This document shows, piece after piece, positions 61,401-64,000 of a stretch of 64,000 nucleotides of DNA. The stretch spans positions 60,832,917-60,896,916 of the forward strand of contig CM049319.1 of assembly GCA_026874595.1 (NCBI GenBank), written 5' to 3'. The translations under genes were made by a program, and so were the position numbers. Under the pieces are notes generated by a model. That model ran no database searches. It saw nothing but the letters and a program-made list of their open reading frames with translations, and was not told the DNA's origin. Source of the DNA: Sipunculus nudus. Taxonomy: Eukaryota; Annelida; Sipuncula; Golfingiida; Sipunculidae. Position 1 is the first letter of the stretch, and the number at the start of each line of letters is the position of its first letter.

Positions 61401-62653
61401 ACATATGCCATCTAAGACAAAATGAATTAATTATCAGCACACTTTTTTTCTAGGTATGAATAATTTACTTCAGCTTACAGCTGCAAAAACAGAGATCAAG
61501 GTTAATTGTATCTTTTGCTTTGGAAAAAAGCAATTTTTTAACATATGTGCAAATACTTTATTTAAACCTTAAATTCTGGTAGTTAGTTTTAGAGTCAGCC
61601 TTCACAAGTTCTTAAATTCCCAGGTTCATGTTTGATATACATGTGGACAGATAACAAATGAAGATGAAATATATGATAACAAAAGCACTGCAAAAGTGCC
61701 AATCGTGTATCTGGTGACCTCTGACCTCATTAAATATGCATGAATTTTGATGAGAAGGGTATTCAAATGAGAAACTCTACTGGTCAATATGTATAATTGG
61801 ATTCAAGAAAATCCATAGGATTTTTGGTAAGTCATGAATGTGCCTCCAAAGAGTGGTGACCTCTGATTTCATTATATATGCATCGATTTTGCATGAAATT
61901 TAACTTAGGCAAGATATTCTTTTGATTAACATTTCTGATGAGTTTTATCAAAATCCTTCATATTCTTCATAAGTTATTGTGGCGACACCACAAAATAGCC
62001 TAGGGACCTGTGACCTTATTAAATATGCGTGGATGTTGCACATAATTGAACTAGGGTGAGAAAATCTGTTGGTTAGTAGTAAAGGTGAGTTTAGTGAAAA
62101 TCCATCAAAGCCCTGGTAAGTTATCATGGTGACACTTTAAGTTAAAAGATGGACAGACAAACGGACAGACGGTGGGTAAACCATAATACCACCATCATAT
62201 GATGGCCATATAAAAAGTACAAAGATGATTATATTTTGAATATGTAAATTTCCAACTGTTTACAAATATTCAAGTTTATTAAATTACAAAATTATAATAA
62301 AATAATATATATATAGAGATGATTTATCAGATATCTTTTATAAATATTACAGGTCCTAACATTACATGCATATCTGCATCAGGCACATACATACTTTTTC
62401 CGGTAATGACATCCTTCAATCACATTCTACTTGATTCAATCATCTTTTATTTTTATCCTGGTGTGTTATCACATAATTCCAAGTAATGAGATAACCATCT
62501 CACCGCTAGTTCTGAGCTGTTTTTATTAAGGATGCAGCAGTCGAAGCCAGCGATCTTCCAGGCACCATTCTGGTTGATGATAATGGACTCAGGGTTGATG
62601 TTGCAGTGAACCAGTTTGACATCATTGTGTAGAAACATCAAGCCTTCTGTGAC
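17312..62653 (-). CDS. SCYL2: SCYL2 (SCY1-like pseudokinase 2), 13 exons, 5' end outside window
   Basis: Family knowledge: SCYL2/CVAK104 binds clathrin and AP adaptors and acts in trans-Golgi/endosome sorting. Coding exons in transcript order: 62653-62504, 58288-58073, 55402-55286, 54023-53898, 53523-53347, 37258-37136, 28186-28073, 27259-27127, 26468-26350, 26068-25968, 25710-25626, 19258-19085, 18082-17312. All joins keep frame and use GT/AG borders. The 801 visible residues are: pseudokinase C-lobe (1 to ~160), HEAT-like helices (~162-425), coiled coil (~426-465), linker, and a Gln/Met/Gly-rich tail ending DLNDFLGL, like the DLKDLFG end of the vertebrate protein. About 160 N-terminal residues, with the kinase N-lobe, lie beyond 64000. 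HRD reads HCN and DFG reads GFD, so a catalytically impaired pseudokinase is expected. Orthology rests on remembered alignment to human SCYL2 along the whole length. Confidence 0.93.
18480..18840. repeat. Repeat family D, uninterrupted copy (in intron 18083-19084)
   Basis: Matches 21020-21800 block for block: GTGATTTCTGGC, TCTGTGA(C/T)GGATGTATGAGC, AACACAGCAAT, ACATGTAACCTA, CTTGCCACCAGATGTCC. It lacks the 450-bp insert of that copy. Confidence 0.85.
19085..19258 (-). CDS. SCYL2: SCYL2 exon l: linker with IDKVF-like motif
   Basis: 174 nt, 58 codons, phase 0. Acceptor TATTTATAG, donor AAG|GTAAAG. Starts [15 protein letters not shown], comparable to the IDKVFNNIG motif of vertebrate SCYL2, then becomes Ser/Thr/Pro-rich. 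The leading ATG is internal, because the reading frame continues from the previous exon. Confidence 0.9.
20440..20575. repeat. Imperfect inverted repeat
   Basis: GTGATCAGACCAAAGAGAGCG near the left end pairs with CGCTCTCATTGGTCCGATTA near the right end, making a ~130-bp hairpin-type element without ORF. Confidence 0.55.
21020..21800. repeat. Repeat family D, copy interrupted by a Helitron-like element
   Basis: Halves 21020-21194 and ~21645-21800 align to the continuous 18480-18840 copy. The break falls where the uninterrupted copy reads GACAGACGAAAAACATGTAA. Confidence 0.85.
21197..21645 (+). mobile_element. Complete short Helitron-like family H element, ~450 bp
   Basis: 5' end AACAAGTGACTCATGGGTCA then CTCAGCCGACTG. 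3' end TAGCTCAGATGACC, then TCAACTGAGCTAAAAA. The uninterrupted D copy shows that no target duplication was made. Both ends carry potential hairpins and a CTCAG(C)/(G)CTGAG inverted pair. Confidence 0.7.
22561..22593. promoter_or_regulatory. Pair of perfect TGACGTCA (CRE) palindromes
   Basis: TGACGTCA at 22561-22568 and 22586-22593, 25 bp start to start, next to the hAT insertion. The motif is the CREB/ATF site; that it acts here is only a possibility, deep in a SCYL2 intron. Confidence 0.3.
22618..23499. mobile_element. hAT-type non-autonomous transposon, 882 bp, with 8-bp target duplication
   Basis: Perfect duplication GCTGGAAC at 22610-22617 and 23500-23507. Terminal inverted repeats TAGTGTTGGGACGAT and (complement of the right end) TAGGGTTGGGATGGT, continuing into GATATCGCGAT-type inverted sequence. 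The 8-bp duplication and the T-rich/GGG terminus define hAT. No complete transposase; the 64-codon frame at 22876 is not recognisable. Confidence 0.88.
23990..24390. repeat. Probable element bounded by ACCTGC...CAGGT motifs
   Basis: GACCTGCGTAGGTCC near 24020 and GACCTGTTGCAGGTCT near 24360 are short palindromic motifs flanking an AT-rich interior. Class unknown. Confidence 0.35.
25626..25710 (-). CDS. SCYL2: SCYL2 exon k: linker
   Basis: 85 nt; the first base completes an Arg codon with the previous exon. Acceptor TTTTACTTCAG, donor ATG|GTAAGA. Encodes [20 protein letters not shown] and TDDKQNSM, a diverged polar linker. Its placement is supported by frame, splice borders and the QEQ(R)SLQLG join, which parallels QEQQKSLDIG in the human protein. 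Confidence 0.86.
25968..26068 (-). CDS. SCYL2: SCYL2 exon j: coiled-coil segment
   Basis: 101 nt, 33 codons plus two bases. Acceptor ATATTTCAG, donor AAAG|GTGAAT. Encodes [20 protein letters not shown] and [13 protein letters not shown], a charged amphipathic helix matching the human segment around EHKTKLEQLHIMQEQQ. Confidence 0.93.
26350..26468 (-). CDS. SCYL2: SCYL2 exon i
   Basis: 119 nt, starting with the two bases that complete a Gly codon. Acceptor TGTATCCAG, donor CAG|GTATGT. Encodes [20 protein letters not shown] and ends IDNNLNLGQ, one of the most conserved stretches of the protein. Confidence 0.94.
26549..26915. mobile_element. pogo-like MITE, 367 bp
   Basis: Flanked by TA on both sides. 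Termini CAGTGGAGCCCC and GAGAGGTTCCACTC are inverted. Subterminal ATCCACCTTTG pairs with TAAAGTGG/GTGGTCA. No transposase. Confidence 0.75.
27127..27259 (-). CDS. SCYL2: SCYL2 exon h: HEAT exon
   Basis: 133 nt, 44 codons plus one base, so the following intron is phase 1. Acceptor CCTTTCAG, donor CTTG|GTAATC. Encodes [20 protein letters not shown] and ends [14 protein letters not shown], matching the vertebrate sequence closely. Confidence 0.94.
27666..28052 (+). mobile_element. Helitron-like family H element filling most of an 813-bp SCYL2 intron
   Basis: 5' GTGACTCATGGGTCATGATG then CTCAGC; 3' ACAGCTCATCATGACTGG and GTCAGCTGAG. It ends about 20 bp from the donor of exon 28073-28186. Confidence 0.6.
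28073..28186 (-). CDS. SCYL2: SCYL2 exon g: HEAT exon
   Basis: 114 nt, 38 codons, phase 0. Acceptor CTCACCACAG, donor AGT|GTAAGT. Encodes [20 protein letters not shown] and then [19 protein letters not shown] repeat element occupies most of the short intron after it and ends only ~20 bp from the donor. Confidence 0.94.
30422..32305 (+). mobile_element. Second family H element (H5), ~1.9 kb, nested in H4
   Basis: 5' AACAAGTGACCCATGGGTCA; 3' ATAGCTCAGATGAATTATAG then TCAGCTGAGCTAAAAA. The corresponding uninterrupted site is at ~60751 (GCCAATATTTAAAAAAG). Contains a poly-G run at ~31456-31468. Confidence 0.72.
32483..33941. mobile_element. Element with ~330-bp tandem units, nested in H4
   Basis: Begins CTAGATATTTCTTGGCACCG and ends CCAGACTATGTCTGGCGATACAA in two parts (CCAGACTATGTCTGG is a terminal palindrome). 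Compared with the empty site near 60940 it sits between A and T without duplication. Three ~330-bp units each carry AACAGGTGGC(G/A)CCACCTGTT. A (GCG)n run occurs at ~33870. Confidence 0.72.
34574..34623. repeat. 20-bp perfect hairpin at the distal edge of the donor-derived array
   Basis: CACAGATCCAGGTAACATAT, a 10-base loop ATCCAGTGAT, then its exact reverse complement. The first arm is an inverted piece of the array monomer, so the array begins with a head-to-head unit. Confidence 0.85.
34590..37136 (-). repeat. ~39-41 bp minisatellite made of the SCYL2 exon f 3' end plus its splice donor
   Basis: About 60 monomers. On the SCYL2 strand each holds CTGGAGTCTGACACTCCAC, then AGATCCAG|GTAACA, then ATATCA: the exon end, the 5' splice site and a few intron bases. 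The copy nearest the exon is the real exon end. Monomer variants differ by point changes (for example CAGTGG for TGTGGA) and by 1-2 base indels in the ATATT stretch, so frame varies; 39-bp monomers are open and would read [14 protein letters not shown] 355-bp higher-order unit repeats at 35251, 35606 and 35961. Confidence 0.95.
37136..37258 (-). CDS. SCYL2: SCYL2 exon f: HEAT exon whose donor seeds a large minisatellite
   Basis: 123 nt, 41 codons, phase 0. Acceptor TTTGTTTTGAAG, donor CAG|GTAACA. Encodes [18 protein letters not shown] through [10 protein letters not shown]. The human equivalent ends ALEAPSIQIQ and is followed by ELCLNIIP, which is how the next exon here begins (ELCLLIIP), so 37136 is the functional border. 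The last ~29 bases and the donor are repeated about 60 times downstream. Confidence 0.93.
37860..38370. other. CpG-richer block with a 5S rRNA-like segment
   Basis: Inside a SCYL2 intron. CpG content rises relative to the flanks. A 110-codon plus-strand frame (38054-38386) spans it, but no protein family is recognisable and it overlaps the 5S-like stretch, so no gene is called. Confidence 0.35.
38251..38277 (+). ncRNA. 5S rRNA-like internal promoter fragment
   Basis: CGGTTAGTTTTTGGATGGG then TGACCGC matches the conserved animal 5S rRNA segment GGTTAGTACTTGGATGGG + (A/T)GACCGC at all but about two positions. The sequence after it departs from 5S, so this is a pseudogene or a 5S-derived SINE head rather than a functional gene. 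Confidence 0.4.
39711..39892 (-). mobile_element. tRNA-derived SINE, copy 1
   Basis: On the minus strand: an A-box-like GCTAGAACACGGGACTC, then B box GAGTTCAAATCTC, then a conserved body (GAGCACTCTGCAGGCTTGAT) ending GTGGGTTCCTCACT. Shares body and tail with copy 2 at 45282. Confidence 0.75.
40750..40875 (+). mobile_element. Second tRNA-derived SINE family, copy 1
   Basis: B box GGGTTCGAATCTGGG at ~40808, followed by ATCGGCCCGACATTCTC and CCTGAGCATAATGTTTAT, the same order as the copy at 41075. Confidence 0.65.
41075..41180 (+). mobile_element. Second tRNA-derived SINE family, copy 2
   Basis: A box TAGCTAAGCAGTTGG and B box GGGTTTGAATCC are spaced as in tRNA genes. Then ATCAGCCCAATATTTTCCCC and TAAGCAAAATATTTATG. 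No aminoacyl acceptor stem can be formed, so it is not a tRNA gene. Confidence 0.7.
42366..47833 (+). CDS. Nested two-exon gene for a 48-residue single-pass membrane protein, not recognised
   Basis: CDS = 42366-42378 joined to 47700-47833; the intron of 5321 bp is phase 1. Exon 1 is ATG TCT GAT CAA G followed by the consensus donor GTGAGT. Exon 2 is preceded by a strong pyrimidine tract and TTTCAG. The join keeps frame and gives a Gly/Thr/Glu-containing N-terminus, one hydrophobic segment (about residues 16-34, core [16 protein letters not shown]), then a short basic tail ([10 protein letters not shown]) and TGA. The positive-inside rule suggests N-out, C-in. The initiator has A at -3. The gene lies inside SCYL2 intron 37259-53346 on the opposite strand. 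An internal ATG at 47714 could start a 39-residue form. I cannot assign a family; size and topology resemble small regulatory micropeptides, but no known motif is visible. Confidence 0.62.
42721..43063. mobile_element. PIF/Harbinger-like MITE, copy 1 (343 bp)
   Basis: Flanked by TAA and TCA. Termini GGCCAAAAAAAAAAGGTTTG and, at the right, GCCTGAGAGCCATACC then TTTGCC. Lies in the nested gene's intron, 342 bp after exon 1. Confidence 0.7.
45282..45445 (-). mobile_element. tRNA-derived SINE, copy 2
   Basis: Minus strand: A box TGGTCAAGGGGTAGATCA, B box GAGTTCAAATCTC, body ACCACTCTACAGGCTTCATG, tail GGGTTCCTCACT. Confidence 0.78.
45966..47330 (+). repeat. 280-bp tandem array of the palindrome-bearing family with a conserved head
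   Basis: The head GTATCCGCCAAAACAGAG / TTTTGTGGATAC is an inverted pair. Then units with AGGTGGCGCCACCT at 46409, 46689 and 46969, exactly 280 bp apart, plus degenerate ends. Unit phrases include ACTCATATCTCTG, GCAGACATCCAAGCTCATAT and TTTTGCACAGCAT. Confidence 0.85.
48627..48632 (+). terminator. Candidate AATAAA for the nested gene
   Basis: First plain AATAAA that I see after the stop at 47833. It implies a ~0.8-kb 3' UTR crossing a C-homopolymer at 47986-48000. Weak evidence on its own. Confidence 0.25.
49154..49420. repeat. Two (TA)n microsatellites around a short MITE-like segment
   Basis: TA runs at about 49154-49236 and 49364-49417. Between them is a ~125-bp unit beginning CATTGAAACCTC with a GTCAAAGTCGAAGGAACC/ACTTCGACA theme. 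Confidence 0.85.
49622..50828 (+). mobile_element. Decayed Tigger/pogo-type DNA transposon, 1207 bp
   Basis: TA on both sides; terminal inverted repeats CAGTGGAACCCCGCTTTGCG and TGTGGGGTTCCACTG. Subterminal GCGACCACCCC / GGGTGGTTGT repeats are also inverted. Much shorter than a complete Tigger, so internally deleted. Confidence 0.85.
50345..50518 (+). pseudogene. Tigger-like transposase N-terminus remnant
   Basis: Opens [18 protein letters not shown], resembling the first helix of the CENP-B-type DNA-binding domain at the start of Tigger/pogo transposases. The expected second helix phrase GKTQVHAI appears in another frame nearby, so a frameshift has broken it. The rest of the transposase, including the DDE domain, is absent. 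Confidence 0.65.
52560..52920. repeat. Dispersed repeat family B, copy 3
   Basis: CAGCCAAAATTCACTGAAC, GAAATATTAAACAATTTGG, and a tail with AAGCTCACAGGTTCA like the copies at 4-6.7 kb. Confidence 0.75.
53347..53523 (-). CDS. SCYL2: SCYL2 exon e: first HEAT-type helices
   Basis: 177 nt, 59 codons, phase 0. Acceptor TTGGTTCCAG, donor CAG|GTCAGT. Contains [19 protein letters not shown] and [19 protein letters not shown], which align with the helical repeats after the pseudokinase domain of SCYL proteins. Followed by the 16-kb intron that hosts the opposite-strand membrane-protein gene. Confidence 0.94.
53898..54023 (-). CDS. SCYL2: SCYL2 exon d: kinase/HEAT junction, acceptor duplicated upstream
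   Basis: 126 nt, 42 codons, phase 0. Acceptor TTATGTTACAG, donor AAG|GTACAA. Starts [19 protein letters not shown] and contains [14 protein letters not shown], nearly identical to the vertebrate protein. The first 36 exon bases and the last 13 intron bases form the monomer of a ~10-copy tandem array immediately upstream in transcription, so several near-identical acceptors precede the real one. Confidence 0.94.
53988..54473 (-). repeat. 49-bp minisatellite made of the SCYL2 exon d 5' end plus its splice acceptor
   Basis: Ten tandem copies. On the SCYL2 strand the unit is CTTTATGTTACAG (intron end) followed by 36 exon bases from ATCCCG to ACTCTG. The copy nearest the exon body is the functional one. 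Copies 2 and 4 share a variant, copies 5 and 8 share another (CTTATTCAG), and the last copies have decayed, so the array shows higher-order duplication. Confidence 0.95.
55286..55402 (-). CDS. SCYL2: SCYL2 exon c: end of kinase C-lobe
   Basis: 117 nt, 39 codons, phase 0. Acceptor ATTCTTAG, donor AAG|GTTTGT, a weaker donor. Includes [13 protein letters not shown] and [12 protein letters not shown], matching IPEEVREHVKLLL and [12 protein letters not shown] of the human protein. Confidence 0.93.
55605..55911 (-). mobile_element. PIF/Harbinger-like MITE, copy 2 (307 bp)
   Basis: Flanked by TTA on both sides. The left end GGCCACAAAAATGAAAGG is followed by TATGGTTCTCAGGCACC; the interior is the reverse complement of the other copies. 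Confidence 0.75.
56530..56755 (+). mobile_element. Short family H element, ~225 bp
   Basis: 5' ACAAGTGACCCAATGGTCAT then GATGCTCAGCTGAC; 3' GTCAGCTGAGCTAAAAA. The smallest copy with both ends. Confidence 0.6.
56757..57728 (+). mobile_element. Family H-related sequence with 3' terminus
   Basis: Internal phrases ACCTAATTTCAGGTTTCC and GATACAATTTGTGCCC recur about three times. It ends TATAGCTCAGATGACTTCCA then GTCAGCTGAGCTAAG. A 5' terminus distinct from the 56530 element was not resolved. Confidence 0.55.
57733..58033 (+). mobile_element. 3' end of a LINE (non-LTR retrotransposon)
   Basis: Reads [26 protein letters not shown] in one frame: the R(L)xWxGHVxRM motif found near the C-terminus of many LINE reverse transcriptases. 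Stops and frameshifts follow, then an (AGA)n-like tail. Truncated and dead. Confidence 0.65.
58073..58288 (-). CDS. SCYL2: SCYL2 exon b: activation-segment and APE-like exon
   Basis: 216 nt, 72 codons, phase 0. Acceptor TTGTGTTGCAG, donor GAG|GTAAGC. It contains YLPPEWALS, equivalent to the kinase APE motif, and [19 protein letters not shown], which matches the conserved SDM(Y/F)SLG helix of SCYL2. A LINE 3' fragment ends about 40 bp past its donor. Confidence 0.94.
58663..61297 (+). mobile_element. Helitron-like family H element (H6), 2.63 kb, uninterrupted
   Basis: 5' ACAAGGGACCCATGGGTCAC; 3' CTATAGCTCAGATGACTTAT then AGTCAGCTGAGCTAAAAA. Serves as the intact reference for H4. Carries a GACGGACGGACAGACAGAC run just before the 3' end. 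No significant ORF. Confidence 0.75.
61685..62215. repeat. Dispersed repeat with three ~140-bp internal units
   Basis: Units share GTGACCTCTGA(C/T), ATTAAATATGC, TCAAAATCC-type and TAAGTTAT phrases; ends with ACAGACGG and ATACCACCATCATATGATGG. Confidence 0.65.
62504..62653 (-). CDS. SCYL2: SCYL2 exon a: pseudokinase catalytic-loop exon
   Basis: 150 nt, 50 codons, phase 0 at both ends. Acceptor TTATCCCAG before GTC; donor GCG|GTGAGA. It begins [13 protein letters not shown], matching VSEGLSFLHSSVK of the human protein. The catalytic loop reads VHCNINPES: the HRD Asp is Asn, the following Lys is Asn and the loop Asn is Ser. The metal-binding DFG position reads GFD. First exon found in the window; no preceding exon could be recognised between 62654 and 64000. 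Confidence 0.93.
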
Positions 62654-62827
62654 CTGGGATAAGATGATTTGCATGTTATTACAGCCGGTCAAAACATAGT
62701 AACTATAAAGCATTCAGTAAAGTGCATACCTTCATTGAGATAACACTATATTTGATTTCTCCTTTATCCATTTATGCACTAAACTTTAATGGGTTCTTTC
62801 CAGGTCAAAATTTTCATACCTCCATAA

Positions 62828-63165
62828 GGCCAAAAAAAAAGTTTTGTATCTCAGGCACTTTTTTTAGAAATCAATGCGGACAGGTGATAATTTTTTTACC
62901 TTTTTTGTATGTTTTAATAGAAATGTCATATGACCAAAGAAAGCAAGATAATAACAGAATTTTTTTTGCTAAACAGGTAAAAGCACTACATAAGGAAGGA
63001 AATTTATCAAAATAATATAATTTTATCTTCTTGAAAAAAAATGTCCGAGAGGCTGGAGCTCAAATTTGGTAAATTTCTATTGAAAACTAAATAAAATTTT
63101 TGATGCGGGGGATTAAAATTGATGTGGGTGGTGCCTGAGAACCATACCTTTTATTTTTTTTGGCC
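62828..63165 (+). mobile_element. PIF/Harbinger-like MITE, copy 3 (338 bp)
   Basis: Perfect TAA flanks (62825-62827, 63166-63168) and GGCCAAAAAAAA / TTTTTTTTGGCC ends. The 3-bp TWA duplication and G-rich terminus fit PIF/Harbinger; no transposase. Confidence 0.8.
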
Positions 63166-63169
63166 TAAA

Positions 63170-64000
63170 TATATTTTTTTCAATCAGTTCAGCCCTGTAG
63201 GGTAATCCTGCTAACAAACACACACCAAGCAAACAGACAGGGTTTAAACATTATCTCCATAGTGGAGGTAATATTTACACCAATTCATTTAGATAGAGAT
63301 ACTTGTATATCATTTTAGATATAAAATTAAACCCTATCTTTGACAAGTCTTGATATTAAAGAATTCCATGTGAATGTAATGAAGATTAAAATAGAATAGT
63401 GACAATCCAGTTAAAGTTAAGGAACAACAGAGCTGAAAATTTTAAATCTGCCAAACCAACTTGAAAAGCTTCCAATTTACTTGTTGCAGAATCCATAACT
63501 GTGATAAGATCAGGAGCAGAGCAAATCGAAATAAAGAACTTTGAACAAGACAACCAATTTACATGTCCAATTTGAAATTTTGTACCCACTTTTAAGCTTA
63601 TTCAGTGATTCAGTGAAGTAGTGAAATTTGTGACTTATAAATTTTTTATTCTCAGGGTACTATATTCTATATACAAGGTTACCTATTACAAAGTACAGTT
63701 AACTTTCTGTTTGTGGACATAAACACAAATATTTCTCCTGTCATACTGTCATAAAGTATGTGAATCAGAGAGGGTGACCTTGATACAGAGAATAAACTAT
63801 ATCCCTTGGTGAATAACCTTGATGGTTCTTGCCATGTCATCCCGAAAACAGAGGCCTCCCCAGGGAAAAATCTCTGCAGTAAACCTCAGAGTCAACACAA
63901 TTCAGTCTACACCAGTGTCCACCTCTCTGAATTGTAGCACTTCCGTGCCATACTCAGAGGTCAGGATTTCTACAATGTGAAGCTGATTAAAGTTGACTTA
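63170..64000. other. SCYL2 intron sequence; no exon found
   Basis: No SCYL2 N-lobe coding sequence is visible on the minus strand. The final 220 bases are more GC-balanced and continuous in style with a repeat or exon of unknown nature; the minus frame starting QLHIVEILTSEYG closes soon. Confidence 0.35.

Overview
The window is eukaryotic, intron-rich, AT-rich nuclear DNA from an invertebrate, most likely a mollusc. That placement is an inference from gene structure and repeat style, not a database result. No bacterial-type gene organisation is present. Nearly all short open frames are chance or repeat-derived.

One large gene runs on the minus strand from beyond the right edge to 17312: SCYL2 (SCY1-like pseudokinase 2, also called CVAK104), a clathrin/adaptor-associated trafficking protein. 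I reconstructed 13 coding exons (62653 down to 17312) with in-frame joins and GT/AG borders. They encode 801 residues: the C-terminal half of the pseudokinase domain, the HEAT-type helical region, a short coiled coil and a Met/Gln/Gly-rich tail. About the first 160 residues lie outside the window. Inside its 16-kb intron 37259-53346, on the opposite strand, sits a two-exon gene (42366-42378 joined to 47700-47833) for a 48-residue single-pass membrane protein that I do not recognise.

The most unusual structure is a pair of minisatellites that each start at a SCYL2 splice junction. Exon 37136-37258 ends in a 5' splice site, and the last ~29 exon bases plus ~10 intron bases have been amplified about 60 times through 34.59-37.14 kb. 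At exon 53898-54023 the first 36 exon bases plus the last 13 intron bases, including the 3' splice site, have been amplified about 10 times (53988-54473).

The rest is transposon and repeat territory. 1-17 kb holds a 680-bp foldback, pogo-like MITEs, several dispersed and tandem repeat families, and no gene I can support. The SCYL2 introns hold a hAT element with a perfect 8-bp target duplication (22618-23499), a decayed Tigger/pogo element (49622-50828), three PIF/Harbinger-like MITEs, two kinds of tRNA-derived SINE, a LINE 3' end, and a Helitron-like family with constant termini. One member of that family (28.34-34.31 kb) carries two later insertions that can be delimited against an uninterrupted copy at 58.66-61.30 kb.
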